From contig JAYQIC010000001.1 in assembly GCA_038141425.1 (NCBI GenBank), positions 636,761 to 700,760 of the forward strand: 64,000 bases of DNA. Reading direction: 5' to 3'. The translations under genes and the position numbers were made by a program. Positions within the stretch are counted from its first letter, which is position 1, and the number at the start of each line of letters is the position of its first letter. Below are positions 1 to 11,848 of this stretch, in pieces. Under the pieces are notes generated by a model. The model was not told the DNA's origin, searched no databases, and saw nothing but the letters and a program-made list of their open reading frames with translations. Source of the stretch: UBA7985 sp038141425. Lineage in GTDB: Bacteria > Pseudomonadota > Alphaproteobacteria > UBA7985.

Positions 1-1
1 C

Positions 2-889
2 CAGGACGATATCATCGCTGGCGCTCGGGTCGAGGTCAGCTCGGCCAAGCGTGACCCCTCGGACTTTGTGCTGTGGAAGCCGCAGAAGCCGGAGGAGCCG
101 GACCACGCCACCTTTGACAGCCCCTGGGGCCGGGGTCGGCCGGGCTGGCACATCGAATGTTCAGCCATGTCCAAGGCCATTCTGGGCGAGGTCTTCGACA
201 TCCACGCCGGCGGCAACGACCTGATCTTCCCCCACCACGAGAACGAAATCGCCCAGAGCCGCTGCGCCAACGAAACCGCGCACATGGCCCGCACCTGGCT
301 GCACAACGGCATGCTGATGGTCGAGGGGCAGAAAATGTCCAAGTCGCTGGGCAACTTTTTCACGGTGCGCGACCTGCTGGGGCAGGGCCACCGGGGCGAG
401 ACCCTGCGGCTGTCGCTGCTCTCCGGGCACTATCGTGCGCCGCTGGACTTCACGCAGGCTAAGCTGACCGAGGCCAAAAACCGGCTCGATGGCTGGTACC
501 GCGCGTGGGACGAAGTGACGCCGGCAGACAGCGTGCCTGAAGCGGTCCTGAATGCCATCCGCGACGACCTCAACACCCCGCAGGCTATGGCCGAAATCGA
601 CACCCTACGCGGACAGCCCGACCAGCTTGCAGCCGCGGCACAGTTCCTCGGCCTGCTGCAACTCACGCCCGACCAGTGGTTCCGGGGTGAGACCGGTGAT
701 GGCGCGGGAACAGGCGCAGGCGCAGAGGCGGGACTGAGCGCCGACGACATCGACGCGCTGATCAGCGAACGGGCTGAAGCCAAGAAAGCCCGTGACTTCG
801 GCCGCGCCGATGCGATCCGGGACCAGCTGACCGAGGCTGGGATAGTGCTCGAAGACGGCGCTGGCGGGACCACGTGGCGCCGGGCCTGA
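2..889 (+). CDS. cysS: Cysteinyl-tRNA synthetase (C-terminal part; 5' end outside window)
   Basis: Charges tRNA-Cys with cysteine in the cytoplasm (class I aminoacyl-tRNA synthetase). The reading frame is open from base 2, so only the last ~295 of roughly 460-480 residues are present. Seen: the zinc-site segment GWHIECSAM near base 150, the GGNDLIFPHHENE segment that follows it in CysRS, and the KMSKS signature (KMSKSLGN) at 333-356. The C-terminal ~60 residues contain the short helical DALISERAEAKKARDFGRAD region typical of the family. The last 16 bases overlap the next gene. No frame break is visible here. Confidence 0.97.
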   Translation, partial: QDDIIAGARVEVSSAKRDPSDFVLWKPQKPEEPDHATFDSPWGRGRPGWHIECSAMSKAILGEVFDIHAGGNDLIFPHHENEIAQSRCANETAHMARTWLHNGMLMVEGQKMSKSLGNFFTVRDLLGQGHRGETLRLSLLSGHYRAPLDFTQAKLTEAKNRLDGWYRAWDEVTPADSVPEAVLNAIRDDLNTPQAMAEIDTLRGQPDQLAAAAQFLGLLQLTPDQWFRGETGDGAGTGAGAEAGLSADDIDALISERAEAKKARDFGRADAIRDQLTEAGIVLEDGAGGTTWRRA

Positions 890-1233
890 ACCTTATCCCA
901 CGAACTCTCCGTCCGGCGGGCGCGCTGGCCGGTGCGCTGTGCTGGCTGTCGGGCTGTGACGCCACCGACCTGGCTCCCGGACCAACCCTCGACGAACTGC
1001 CCGCCCCCGGCACGCTGACCCGCGAGGCGCCGGTGATGGTATTCGAGCTGGATGGGCCGACCTTCCTCGCCGTTTACGATCCCTCGGTGATATCCGACGA
1101 TGGCGTGCTCTGGCACGCGCACAAGAATTGCCCCGGTACGCCGGAGAACTACGCCTTCCCCGCGTCTCAACCCCTTCAGATCCGGGACGACTTGCGGCGG
1201 GTCACCATGGCCTGCCAGTATGGCTTCAAGTAA
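874..1233 (+). CDS. Small putative lipoprotein of unknown function
   Basis: A 119-residue protein starting at a GTG inside the end of cysS, so probably translated by coupling. Residues ~10-28 are hydrophobic and end in LSGC, a plausible lipobox with Cys28 as the acylated residue, which would place it on the periplasmic side of a membrane. The rest has acidic and aromatic stretches (PVMVFELDGPTFLAVYDP) and two cysteines near the C-terminus. I do not recognise the family. The overlap with cysS and the lipobox support a real gene; the function is open. Confidence 0.6.
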   Translation: MAPGLNLIPRTLRPAGALAGALCWLSGCDATDLAPGPTLDELPAPGTLTREAPVMVFELDGPTFLAVYDPSVISDDGVLWHAHKNCPGTPENYAFPASQPLQIRDDLRRVTMACQYGFK

Positions 1234-1279
1234 TCCGGGACCGCCGGACAAATAAGACAAGAACAAAGGACTTCCCATC

Positions 1280-2245
1280 ATGCGCGCTCTGGTCTGCGAA
1301 AGCCTCGGCCCCGTCACGTCTCACCGGGTGCAGGAGATCCCCGACCCCGTGCCGGGCAAGCGCCAGGTCGCGGTCCGGGTCCACGCCTGCGGGGTCAACT
1401 TCGCCGACACGCTGATCGTCCAGGGCAAGTATCAGGAGCGGCCAGAGCTGCCCTTCGTCCCTGGTTCCGAGGTCGCGGGCGAGGTCATCGCGCTGGGTGA
1501 AGGGGTGAAAGGCATCGCGCTGGGCCAGCGGGTCATGGCCCTGACCTCCGTCGGGGGCTTCGCTGAAATCGCGCTGGCGAGCGCCGACACGCTGATCCCC
1601 CTGCCCGACGGCATCGACTTCGCCGACGCGGCCGCCTTCACCGTCGCCTACGGCACCTCCCACGTGGCGCTGGAAACCCGCGCGCAGCTCAAGGCGGGCG
1701 AAACCCTGATCATCAACGGCGCGTCTGGCGGGGTCGGCCTGACCGCGCTGGAAATCGGCAAAATGATGGGCGCCACCGTCATCGGGCTGGCCAGCACCGA
1801 AGAAAAGCGCGCGCTGGTTGCTGAACGCGGCGCGGATCATGTCTTCGACGTGGCTGACCCCGAACTGCGGGACAAGGTCAAGGCGCTGGGTGGGGCCGAC
1901 GTCGGCTACGACGTGGTCGGGGGCGAGGCCTTCAACACCATGCTCCGCTGTATGAAATTCGAAGGACGCCTGCTCACCGTCGGCTTTGCCTCGGGTGAGA
2001 TCCCGCGAGTGCCGGCCAACCTGCTGCTCGTCAAGAACATCTCGGTGGTTGGGGTCTACTGGGGCAGCTACGCCCGCAACAATCCCAGCGTGCTGATGAA
2101 ATCTCTGGTGCAGCTGACCCAATGGCTGAAGGACGGCCAGCTGCGACCCCACGTCTCGGCAGTTTACCCGCTTGACGAAGCCACCAAGGGCCTCGAAGCC
2201 CTCGCCAGCCGCCAGTCCGTGGGCAAAGTGGTGATCAAGCCCTAG
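1280..2245 (+). CDS. NADPH:quinone oxidoreductase-like zinc-less MDR protein
   Basis: A 321-residue medium-chain dehydrogenase/reductase of the quinone oxidoreductase type, intact and of usual length. The N-terminal GroES-like domain (residues ~1-120) has FADTLIVQGKYQ and PGSEVAGEV; the Rossmann domain has the dinucleotide-binding segment NGASGGVGLTALEIGK at ~143-158. The catalytic zinc ligands of alcohol dehydrogenases are missing, as expected for the QOR subfamily. Such enzymes reduce quinones or enoyl/enone substrates with NADPH in the cytoplasm; the substrate cannot be told from sequence. An AAAGGA-like ribosome site precedes the ATG. Confidence 0.9.
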   Translation: MRALVCESLGPVTSHRVQEIPDPVPGKRQVAVRVHACGVNFADTLIVQGKYQERPELPFVPGSEVAGEVIALGEGVKGIALGQRVMALTSVGGFAEIALASADTLIPLPDGIDFADAAAFTVAYGTSHVALETRAQLKAGETLIINGASGGVGLTALEIGKMMGATVIGLASTEEKRALVAERGADHVFDVADPELRDKVKALGGADVGYDVVGGEAFNTMLRCMKFEGRLLTVGFASGEIPRVPANLLLVKNISVVGVYWGSYARNNPSVLMKSLVQLTQWLKDGQLRPHVSAVYPLDEATKGLEALASRQSVGKVVIKP

Positions 2246-2293
2246 CCGCACCCTGTCGCGCGCCCAACCCTGCCGCGCGCAAAGGCAAGGCGG

Positions 2294-2602
2294 TCAGTCT
2301 TCGTCCTGCGCCGCCATTTTCACCCGCGCCAGCTCGACTTCGAGTGAGGCAATCCGGGCATCCCGGGTCGCCAGCGCCTGTGCAGCCTCTTCATCGGGCG
2401 CGGCTGAGCCGGGACCGCTGCCCTGATCAGCCGGTGAGAACCACAGCATCACTGCCCCGGCCAGACCGGCAACGGTCAGCGGCCAGATCAGCCAGAACGG
2501 AAAGTCGTCCAGCCCGATCGCGCGCAACAGCCCAAACTTGGCGAGCAGGCTCAGGGCCGCTGCCACCCCCAACACCAGAGCGATAATCCGTCGTGCGTTC
2601 AT
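2294..2602 (-). CDS. Small membrane protein with C-terminal helical tail
   Basis: 102 residues. Two hydrophobic segments (about residues 5-22 and 34-56) predict an inner-membrane hairpin, followed by a linker rich in Gly, Ser, Pro and Asp and a C-terminal heptad-like helix (RDARIASLEVELARVK) that could form a short coiled coil. It converges on the oxidoreductase gene and lies downstream of the OmpA-domain gene on the same strand, so the two may be co-transcribed. I do not recognise the family. Confidence 0.55.
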   Translation of the reverse strand: MNARRIIALVLGVAAALSLLAKFGLLRAIGLDDFPFWLIWPLTVAGLAGAVMLWFSPADQGSGPGSAAPDEEAAQALATRDARIASLEVELARVKMAAQDED

Positions 2603-2678
2603 GATCCCGAACCCTGTTTACCGTTTCCCGTTTCCTGTCCCCGGCGTCAAAGCCGCAGCCTCGGTTAGCCTCAGCCGC

Positions 2679-4197
2679 TTAGCGGAACCGCAGCTCCAGC
2701 CGCCGGTTCATGGCGTAGGCCTCCTGCGTGGCTTCATCGACAAGCGGGTGATACTCACCCAGTCCGACTGCAGCCAGCCTTTCCACGGGCACCCCGGCTT
2801 CGGCCAGCGCCCGTACTGCAGCCGAAGCGCGGTACGCCGACAGCTCCCAGTTCGATGGCCAACGTGCGCCCGTGGGCCGGATATCGGCGTGGCCCTGCAC
2901 TTCCAGCCGCCAGTCGGCGTCGGCGGGCAGCGTTTCCATGATCGACAGGATCTCTGCGGCCAGCTCGTCGAGCAGGCCCTGCCCGGTTTCGCTGATCTCC
3001 GCGCTGCCGGTCAGGAAGATGGATTCTGAGCCCGAGAGCACAAGGCTGTCGCCGGGCAGCGCCAGACCCTCGACCTCCGGCCGAGCCTGACTGGCGACGG
3101 CGGACCAGGCCTGCAAGCCTTGGTTCAGGGCGGTCGCAGCCGGTGTCGCCTCAGCCGTCGATGGCATGGCACCTGTCCCGGCATCGGCCTCAAGCGCCCC
3201 TTCGAGGCGCTCAATTTCTGCCTGCGCAGCGGCCAGATCCCCGGCCATCTCGCCCACGGCGGCAAAGTCGGTCTGCGCGGCCTCGGCCTGTGACAGCGCC
3301 TGATCGAGCAGGCTCTGCAACCGGGCAATCTCCGCCGCGCTGTCATCGCTGGCCTGCCGCGCCGCGGCCTCGGCGGCGGCGAGATCAGCCTGCAGGGCGA
3401 CCCGTGCAGCCTCTGCCTGTCGGGCCTCGCCCTCCAGCGCTGCCTTGCGCGATAGGGCCGCGTTCAGGGCGGTCGTCGTGCGCTCAAGGTCGGCCGCCCG
3501 CTTTTCAGCCATGGCTAGCAGCGCAGTAACGCGCGAATCATCATGACCCTCAGCAGCCGAGGGGGCGGCGGCATCCTGCTCCAGCCGGGCGAGGGTGGCA
3601 TCGCGCGCAACCAGCTCAGCCTGCAGCGCTGCGATTTCATCGCGCAGGTCGGCTTCGGTGCTGGCCTGCCCCTCCATCCCGGCCTGACAGGCTTCGACCC
3701 GCTGATCCAGCCCGGCGATCTGCGTGGTCAGACTTTCCTGCATGGCCAGCAGGGTATTGGTCTCGGCCTCGCGCTGATCAGCTCGGCCTGAAGTTCATCG
3801 GCGCGGCACTGGCCCAGCGCCGTGACCTCAGCCTGCAGCGTGTCGGCGCGGGCAATCGCGCCATCGCGCTCTGTCTCCAGCGCGCGGTTTGCCAGCGCCA
3901 TCGCGGTCAGCCGCGCCTGCTCCACCGCCAGCGCTTCGCCGACGCGGCAGACATCGTGCTTGGTGACGTAGGACCCGCCGACAAAGCGCAGCAGGCGGTT
4001 GCTCTGCCCGCTGCATCCAGTCAGCACGCTCTCGGCCGCGCGGCTCTCCATGCTCACCTCGACCACCTGCGCATCCTGCGCGGGCGCTGTGACCCCAAAG
4101 CCAGCCCCAGCGCCATCAGTGGCGCGGCAGCAAGCACGACGAGGGATGAGGGGCGGCGGGTGCCATCGTTTCGGGTCAGACGCTGAAAAATGCGCAT
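2679..4197 (-). CDS. OmpA-type peptidoglycan-binding protein with long coiled coil (frame breaks)
   Basis: Proposed start ATG at 4197: basic N-terminus, one hydrophobic segment (VVLAAAPLMALG), then a long Ala/Glu/Arg coiled coil (many EIARLQ/LEADL-type heptads) and a C-terminal OmpA domain of ~110 residues. In the latter, VQGHADIRPTGARWPSNWEL and AVGLGEYHPLVDE match the TDxxxxxxxNxxLSxxRA region of peptidoglycan-binding OmpA/MotB domains. It probably links the inner membrane to the cell wall. Two frame changes are needed, near 4100 and near 3740-3785, consistent with the indel pattern of the whole window. It could serve in cell division or as a MotB-like anchor; nothing nearby decides. Confidence 0.75.
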
Positions 4198-4717
4198 GCG
4201 CTGAAGTTCCTGTGTTCAAAAACCAGCCCAGCATACCCCAATTGGGCGCATAAGGCTCATAATCTATCGAGTCGTTACACGCAAAAGTCGTTCCAGACCG
4301 ACAATTCGGGGCCTGAAATTGATCCTGAAGGGGGCTGCAGACCCCAACGGCCCGCCCAAACACCCCTTTCCACATCCCCAAAATCAAGAATTTCTTAAAA
4401 TTTCCAAACCCAAAGGTGTTTTTTCACTTGATTTTGTATCGTAACTGCATAATTTAGTAGATGTTATGCGACTTTAAGGTTTGTTGAACTGAAATGAGTT
4501 GCATGGCGCCTGGTGCATTGGCGAGCACGATCAGACGTCGGCTTACCCCTCCCCGACCGTCCTGAGGTCCAACTGCACAAAGGAACTCGAACCCAGCTGC
4601 CACGGGCTTCGAGCACCAAGAGCGTCGGCGGTGCCAGTCTCACCCCCATAACCGGGCACCGTCGGCGTCTCTCTCTCAGAAATCAGATCAATCAGTGTCA
4701 GGTGCCCAAAGACGGTC
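4198..4717. other. Intergenic stretch, no gene seen
   Basis: About 520 bases between the OmpA-domain gene and rpe, both of which read away leftwards. The part 4380-4500 is AT-rich and probably holds promoter sequence for the OmpA-domain gene. The part 4500-4710 is GC-rich and has a tRNA-like string on the minus strand that does not fold into a tRNA. I see no supported coding region. Confidence 0.5.
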
Positions 4718-5355
4718 TCAGGCGCGCAGCGCCGCGATTGCCGTGCCGTAGTCCTCGGCCTTGAAAACACTGGTGCCGGCGACAAGGATCGTCGCCCCGG
4801 CATTGATCAGATCGCGGGCATTGCCCTCACCCACACCACCGTCAATCTCGATATCGATCGACCGGTCGCCGATCATCGACCGCAGCTGTGCGACACGCTC
4901 CATCGTTTCAGGAATAAAGCGCTGGCCACCGAAGCCCGGGTTCACCGACATCAGCACCACCTGATCCACCGAATTCAGCAGCGGCGTGACGGTTTCCAGC
5001 GGCGTACCGGGGTTAAGGGCCAGCCCGGCGACCAGACCCATGTCTCGGATCACCTGCAGCGCCCGGTGCGGGTGCGGACCAGCCTCGACATGGACCGCGA
5101 TGCGGTGCGCGCCTGCGTCCCGGAAGGCGTCGAGATAGGGCTCATAGGGCTGGATCATCAGGTGCACGTCGAGCGGGATCGACGCTGCGCGCGCAATGGC
5201 CTCGACCACCGGCAGACCAAAGGACAGGTTGGGCACGAAGTGCCCGTCCATGATGTCGATGTGGTGCATGTCGGCACCGCCAGCTCGACGGCGCGCACCT
5301 CGGCTTCGAGGTTGCCAAAGTCGCAGGCGAGCAGAGAAGGGGCGATCTGGGTCAT
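4718..5355 (-). CDS. rpe: Ribulose-phosphate 3-epimerase (one frame break)
   Basis: Interconverts ribulose 5-phosphate and xylulose 5-phosphate in the pentose phosphate or Calvin pathways. N-terminal IAPSLLACDFGNLEAEV, then MHHIDIMDGHFVPNLSFG (metal-binding His and catalytic Asp), MSVNPGFGGQRF and the phosphate-binding EIDGGV and VAGTSVFK segments cover the whole TIM barrel. A single-base loss near 5275 separates the first ~27 residues from the rest; corrected length is ~212-220 residues, normal for the family. It lies 48 bases downstream of purA on the same strand. Confidence 0.95.
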
Positions 5356-5403
5356 GGTGCGTTCAGCCTTCTGCAGGGATGCCGGAGCCTCCCCCTGTTG
5401 TGA

Positions 5404-6696
<1,293 letters not shown>

Positions 6697-6760
6697 GTTC
6701 AGTCTTCTCGTTGTTCAATTTCGGTGTGAGTGTTGTGCGGTTAGCGGAACCGCACCCCGG

Positions 6761-7794
6761 TCAGTCCAGATCCGCGACGATCACCTCGCCCGCCGCCCGG
6801 CGGCGCGCAACCTCGACCGCATCGGCGTCGGCTGTGACCCGGACTTTCTTGGGCCGGGTCGGCGCAGGCAGGGCGCGCAGGATCGTGTCCATATAGAGCG
6901 TGAAGCCCGCCGCCTGCTCGTCGCCGGCGGGATAGAGACCGCCCCGGCCCAGTTCGCCCCGGATCCCCTTGGCGTAGAGCGCGAACGACAGCCCGGTGTG
7001 GTAGTCAAAGCCGCGCAGCTCGGCCGGATCGAGCAGGATCTCGGCCTTGGGGTGGCGGTCCTGCATGGCCCCGGCAACGGTGCGCACGCCATTGGCGGCG
7101 GCGGCGGCCATCTGTGCCGAGGTGCCTGCGGCGGCCAGCGCCTCGATCGCGGCGTCCCACGGGCCAAAGGCACCGATCAGGGCTGCAACCTGCTCACCCG
7201 CCTGCCCGGCGTCACCGGCCAGTGCTGCGTTGCGTTCGCTCAGCGCCCGGATCAGCGCGCTGTCGCCGCCTGCTGCCTCGCGCGCCAGATGCGGCAGGGT
7301 CAGATCCAGCGTGATGTCCTCGACCCCGATCGTCCCCAGCGCGGTCAGGCACAGGTCGGCAATCTCCACCAGCGCCCGGGTTTCAGCACCCTGCGGCACG
7401 CCGATCAGCTCGACCCCGGCCTGCGTGAACTGTCGCTCCGGGCGCAGCTGCGAGCCCTTGGCGCGCAGGACCTGCCCACCATAGGACAGGCGCAGGGGGC
7501 GGGGTTCGTCCTTCAGCCGGGTCTGGGCGATGCGCACCACCTGCCCGGTCTTGTCCGAGCGCAGGATCAGCAGGCCCTCGGCCTGCGGGTCAGCGAGCTT
7601 AAAGCCCTTGCGCAGGGCATCGGGGCGAAGGCGGTGAGGGTGTCTTCGTATTCCAGCAAGGGCGGCTTGACCCGATCGTAGCCGAAGCTGCGCGCTGTAC
7701 CGAGGATGAGGCTGAGCGCTTCCGCCTCGGCTTCGGCCCAGGGCGGCAGCTGGTCTTCGAGGCCAGCGGGGAGCAAGGATGGAGCGTCGCCCAT
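6761..7794 (-). CDS. hisZ: ATP phosphoribosyltransferase regulatory subunit HisZ (one frame break)
   Basis: Histidyl-tRNA-synthetase-like paralogue that activates the short form of HisG in the first step of histidine synthesis; it has no charging activity in known cases. N-terminal LLPAGLEDQLPPWAEAEA and YDRVKPPLLEYEDTL correspond to motif 1, RQFTQAGVELIG to motif 2 and FDYHTGLSFALYAKG to the motif 3 region. One frame change is needed near 7610. Corrected length ~345-385 residues is normal. The C-terminal tail (EVIVADLD) is short, as expected for a protein without an anticodon-binding domain. Confidence 0.93.
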
Positions 7795-7907
7795 GGCGGC
7801 AGCCCTCTGCGCTGTTTATTACGGCGAAGATACAGCACGCCGGACCGGGTCAGCACAACCCGGCCAGCCTAGAGGCTGCCTTGCACCAACGCGCGCGGCA
7901 GCCAGCT

Positions 7908-8640
7908 CAGGCGCCTGCCGGTTCCCAGTGGATGTTGATGCGGCGGTTCTGCCGCCCCTTTTCTCGATCTTGCCGACCCGGACCCGACCGATTTCACCGG
8001 TGTTGGCGACGTGGGTGCCGCCGCAGGGCTGGAAATCGACGCTGTCGCCTTCCGCCCCGATCCGCACCACGCGGATCAGGCCGCTGGCATCCCGGGGCGG
8101 GGCCACGGACATGGTCCGCACCAGCTCAGGCCGGGCGTCGAGTTCCTCGGCGGTGATCGTCGAGGCGCTCACGGCATGGGCTCCGGCGATCAGGGTATTG
8201 AGGCGCTGTTCCAGCGCTTCCTTGTCCGGGCTTTCTTCCAGATCAAAGTCCAGCCGTGACTTCTCGGCCCCGATCGAACCACCGGTGACGCCGGCATCGA
8301 CGCTGGCGCAGAGCAAATGCAGGCTGGTGTGCATGGCCATGTGCGCAAAGCGGCGGTCCCAGTCGAGCACCGCCTCGACGCTGTCCCCCACGCTCAGTCC
8401 GTCGATCGGCCCTTCGGCGGGCAGCAGAACCAGCGCCTCGCCCTCGCCCTTGATGCAGGTGCCGATGGCGGCCTCTGCGCCGCTGGCGAGCCGCAGCCAA
8501 CCGCTGTCGCCGGGCTGTCCCCCACCGGTGGCGTAGAACACCGACTGGTCGAGCACGACCCCGCCCTCGGCGGTGATCGCCTCCACACGGGCGCTGCAGG
8601 AACGCTGATAGGCGTCTTCGAGGAACAGTTTACGGGTCAT
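7908..8640 (-). CDS. alaX: Alanyl-tRNA editing protein AlaX type (frame break near C-terminus)
   Basis: Free-standing editing domain that hydrolyses mischarged tRNA-Ala. The zinc ligands HMAMHTSLHLL (HxxxH) and CGGTHVANTGEIG (CxxxH) are both present, and the N-terminal VFYATGGGQPGDSG segment matches the AlaRS second additional domain. At ~7955 the run AAAA followed by GGGGC is one base short: adding one A restores GRQNRRINIHW and a stop at 7908. This is a clear case of a homopolymer error. The start ATG at 8640 gives a protein of ~243 residues, usual for AlaX-M types. Confidence 0.92.
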
Positions 8641-8683
8641 CTCGGCTTTCCTTGTGGTTGGTTGGGCATCTGATCGAACGGCG

Positions 8684-9526
8684 TCAAACCGAAGTTTCGT
8701 CCGCAACCTCGGCCGCGAACCAGTCCTCGGCCGCGGCGCCCAGCGGGTGGGCGTGGTTGATGGGGCCATGCCCGCCGCCGAAGCCCGGGGCGCTGGCGAT
8801 AGCCCGGTCGACATAGGCCACGGCGCGCTCCACGGCGCGCTGCAGGGTCATGTGCTGCGCCAGCCCCGCGGCGATGGCGCTGGCCAGCGTGCAGCCCGTG
8901 CCATGGGTGTGGGGGGTCTCGCGCCGCGCCCGGCCCAGACCGATGGCGCTGGCACCCTCAGCCGTCACCAGCAGGTCGGTCATCGCCGCCCCGGGCAGGT
9001 GCCCGCCCTTCATCAGCACCGCCTGCGGCCCCAGCGCCAGCAGGGCCTCCCCGACCCGGCGCAGATCGGCAGCCGTCTCGATACTCATCCCGGTCAGCGC
9101 TTCGGCCTCAGGGACATTGGGGGTCAGCACCGATGCGCGCGGCAGCAGCAGTTCGGTCAGTGCGGCCTGCGCCTCGGGCTGGAGCAGGGCTGCGCCGCCC
9201 TTAGCCCGCATTACCGGGTCAACGACCAGCGGTGCGTCGGTCTGCGCCAGTGCCGCTACCACGGTTTCGATCACCGCCGGGCTGTGCAGCATGCCGGTTT
9301 TGACCGCATCGGCACCCAGATCGCTCAGAACAACGTCGATCTGCTGGGTGATGAAAGCCTCCGGCACGGCGTGGATGCCGTGCACCCCGCGCGTGTTCTG
9401 CGCCGTCAGGGCGGTCAGCGCGGTCATGGCGAAGCCGCCCAGCGCCGTTACCGTCTTGATGTCTGCCTGTATCCCGGCGCCGCCGCCGGAATCCGATCCG
9501 GCAACGATGAGAACCCGGCCCTTCAT
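8684..9526 (-). CDS. thiD: Hydroxymethylpyrimidine/phosphomethylpyrimidine kinase
   Basis: 280 residues, intact. Phosphorylates HMP and then HMP-phosphate in thiamine synthesis. N-terminal IAGSDSGGGAGIQADIKT, central AVKTGMLHS and PLVVDPVMRAKGG, and C-terminal THGTGCTLASAIAAGLA (anion hole and catalytic Cys of the ribokinase-like fold) are all present. The neighbours glmM and alaX read in the same direction but have no metabolic link with thiamine. Confidence 0.97.
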   Translation of the reverse strand: MKGRVLIVAGSDSGGGAGIQADIKTVTALGGFAMTALTALTAQNTRGVHGIHAVPEAFITQQIDVVLSDLGADAVKTGMLHSPAVIETVVAALAQTDAPLVVDPVMRAKGGAALLQPEAQAALTELLLPRASVLTPNVPEAEALTGMSIETAADLRRVGEALLALGPQAVLMKGGHLPGAAMTDLLVTAEGASAIGLGRARRETPHTHGTGCTLASAIAAGLAQHMTLQRAVERAVAYVDRAIASAPGFGGGHGPINHAHPLGAAAEDWFAAEVADETSV

Positions 9527-9562
9527 GCCCCTGCCCCCTCAGTTATTGGGTGTTGTCCAGCC

Positions 9563-10921
9563 TCAGCCCGCCTGCGCCTGCACTGCCTCGCAGATGCGGT
9601 CGACCACAGCCTCGACCTGCGCGGCGTCATCGCCCTCGGCCATGACGCGGATCAGCGGTTCAGTGCCCGACTTGCGGATGACCAGCCGGCCGGCCTCGCC
9701 GAATTCCTGCTCCGCCGTCGCGATCAGCGCCTGCACCGGTCCGGCGTCGAGCGGGTTCGCGCCCTTGAAGCGGACGTTCTTGAGCACCTGCGGCACGGGG
9801 GTGACGAGGTTGAGCACCTCGCTCGCCCGGCGCTGCTGACGGACCATGACGGCCAGCACCTGCAGCGCTGCGACCATGCCGTCGCCGGTGGTGGCGTAGT
9901 CGGACAGGATCATGTGCCCGGACTGCTCTCCGCCGAAGTTCCAGCCCAGATCACGCATGCGCTCGAGCACGAAGCGGTCGCCGACCCGGGTCCGCTCCAT
10001 CCGCATATCGTGGGACTGCAGGAAGCGTTCGAGCCCGAGGTTGGACATGACCGTGGTCACCAACCCCTCCCGCGCAGGCGCCCGGACTGCTGCATGTTGA
10101 GCGCAATCAGCGCCATGATCTGATCGCCGTCGATGACCCGGCCGCGCTCGTCGACAATGATCAGCCGGTCGGCGTCACCATCCAGCGCCAGCCCGATGTC
10201 AGCGCCGACCTCGGCCACCTTCTGGCGCAGGGTCTCTGGCGCTGTAGCGCCGCAATCGCGGTTGATGTTCAGGCCATCGGGCTCGACCCCCAGCTCGATA
10301 ACGTCGGCGCCGAGTTCGTAGAGCATGCGCGGCGCAATCCGGTAAGCCGCGCCGTGGGCGCAGTCGACGGCCACCCGCAGGCCGTCCAGCCGCAGGTCGT
10401 CGGGGAAGGACGCCTTGACCAGCTCCATGTAGCGCCCCGCAGCCCCATCCAGCCGCCGCACGCGGCCAAGCTTGTCCGGCTCGGCGAGCGCGAATTCCGG
10501 GCCGTCGTCGGCCATGCGCGCGACGCTGGTTTCGATCTGTGCTTCGACCGCATCGCTGAGCTTGTAGCCCTGCGGGCCAAACAGCTTGATGCCGTTGTCG
10601 TGGTAAGGGATTGTGCGAGGCCGAGAGCATAACGCCCAGATCGGCACGCATCGACCGGGTCAGCGCCGCCACCGCCGGTGTTGGCATCGGCCCGAGCAGC
10701 AGCACGTCCCAGCCTGCGCTGGTGAACCCGGACACCATCGCCGGTTCCATCTGATAGCCCGACAGCCGCGTGTCCTTGGCGATCAGCACCGTGGGTCGGT
10801 GCTTCAGCCCCTCGCGGAAGACGTGCCCGGCGGCGACCGCCACATCCATGGCGATCCGGCTGGTCATGGGGTGCGCGTTGACCGTGCCACGGATACCGTC
10901 TGTGCCAAACAGTTTAGACAT
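9563..10921 (-). CDS. glmM: Phosphoglucosamine mutase (two frame breaks)
   Basis: Interconverts glucosamine 6-phosphate and 1-phosphate for UDP-GlcNAc, peptidoglycan and LPS. N-terminal KLFGTDGIRGTVN, catalytic phosphoserine segment VMLSASHNP, metal loop LALDGDADRLI and C-terminal phosphate-binding RKSGTEPLIRVMAEG are all present. Frame changes are needed near 10,612 (just after the catalytic serine) and near 10,065. Since the enzyme is essential, these are very probably sequence errors. Corrected length ~452 residues is normal. Confidence 0.96.
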
Positions 10922-10991
10922 TTATTCGATCCCGTTGTTCGATCCTGTCGTTGCGTTCGCCTGCGTCCTCGCGATGGCGAACTGGCGCACC

Positions 10992-11760
10992 TCAAAACGC
11001 GTCCTTGCCCGCACGAATGAAGGCAAAGAAGTCAACCGCGTCGCGGTCCTTGAAGCCGTGAATTTGGGCGAAATCCGGGTCTTCAGCCCGCAAAAACGGA
11101 TTAATTTTCTTCTCCAGCCCTAGGTTTGCCGGGATCGTCGGCACGCCTTCGGAACGGAGCATCGCCACCAGACCTGCGTAGCGCTGCAGTTCGGCGTTCT
11201 GGCCGTCGATGGACAGGGCGAAGGCGACGTTGCTCGCCGTGTACTCGTGCCCGCAATAGACGCGGGTTTCATCGGGCAGGTCGCGCAAGCGGCGCAGACC
11301 CGGCCACATATCGACCGCCGTGCCTTCGAACAGCCGACCGCAGCCGACGCTGAACAGGGCGTCACCCGCGAACAGCGCGCCTTCATTCCGGGCATGGAAG
11401 GTGATGTGACCCGCCGTATGGCCATAGACCCCGATCACGGCCAGACGTTCGTCACCAAATTCGACCACGTCACCGTCAGCGACGCTCTGGTCGAGGCCGG
11501 GGATGGGCTGGCTGTCACCGCCGGGGCCGATGACGGTTGCGCCGGTGGCTGCCTTGATGGTGGCGACCGCCGCCCACGTGGTCACCGTGGTGGTGGGTGA
11601 TCAGGATGGTATCGATGTCCCAGCCCTTCTCTTCCGCCGCTGCGAGCACCGGCGCTGCCTCACCGGGGTCCACGCAGGCTACCCGCCCCGAGGCCTCGTC
11701 CCGCACCAGATAGACGTAGTTGTCGGAGAGGATCGGGACGATTTCGATCTGAAGAGTCAT
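10992..11760 (-). CDS. gloB: Hydroxyacylglutathione hydrolase (glyoxalase II; one frame break)
   Basis: Cleaves S-lactoylglutathione to lactate and glutathione, the second step of methylglyoxal detoxification. Metal-binding THHHGDHVGG, YGHTAGHITFH, LFAGDALFSVGCGRLFEG and VYCGHEYTASN mark the metallo-beta-lactamase fold and the glyoxalase II C-terminal glutathione site (LEKKINPFLR). A frame change near 11,580 directly follows the HxHxDH motif. Corrected length ~256 residues is standard. The start at 11,760 lies 88 bases from the divergent methyltransferase gene. Confidence 0.95.
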
Positions 11761-11848
11761 GGACGCAGGCCTGTTTGAGGTTTCGACGGCGAGGGGTTTG
11801 TGTTCATCTACACCCTATAGCACGCCCTGCCAGACAGTCATCGCCACC

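Noticed and set aside
1226..2251. Minus-strand open frame of 341 codons
   Set aside because: Antisense to the intact quinone oxidoreductase gene, with no family motif.
4555..4665. tRNA-like string on the minus strand (GGTTCGAGTTCC with an upstream GGTGAGACTGG)
   Set aside because: The T-arm stem does not pair and no acceptor stem closes; no cloverleaf can be drawn.
8654..10123. Long open frame of 489 codons on the plus strand
   Set aside because: It is antisense to thiD and glmM, whose motifs are clear; long antisense frames are common in GC-rich DNA.
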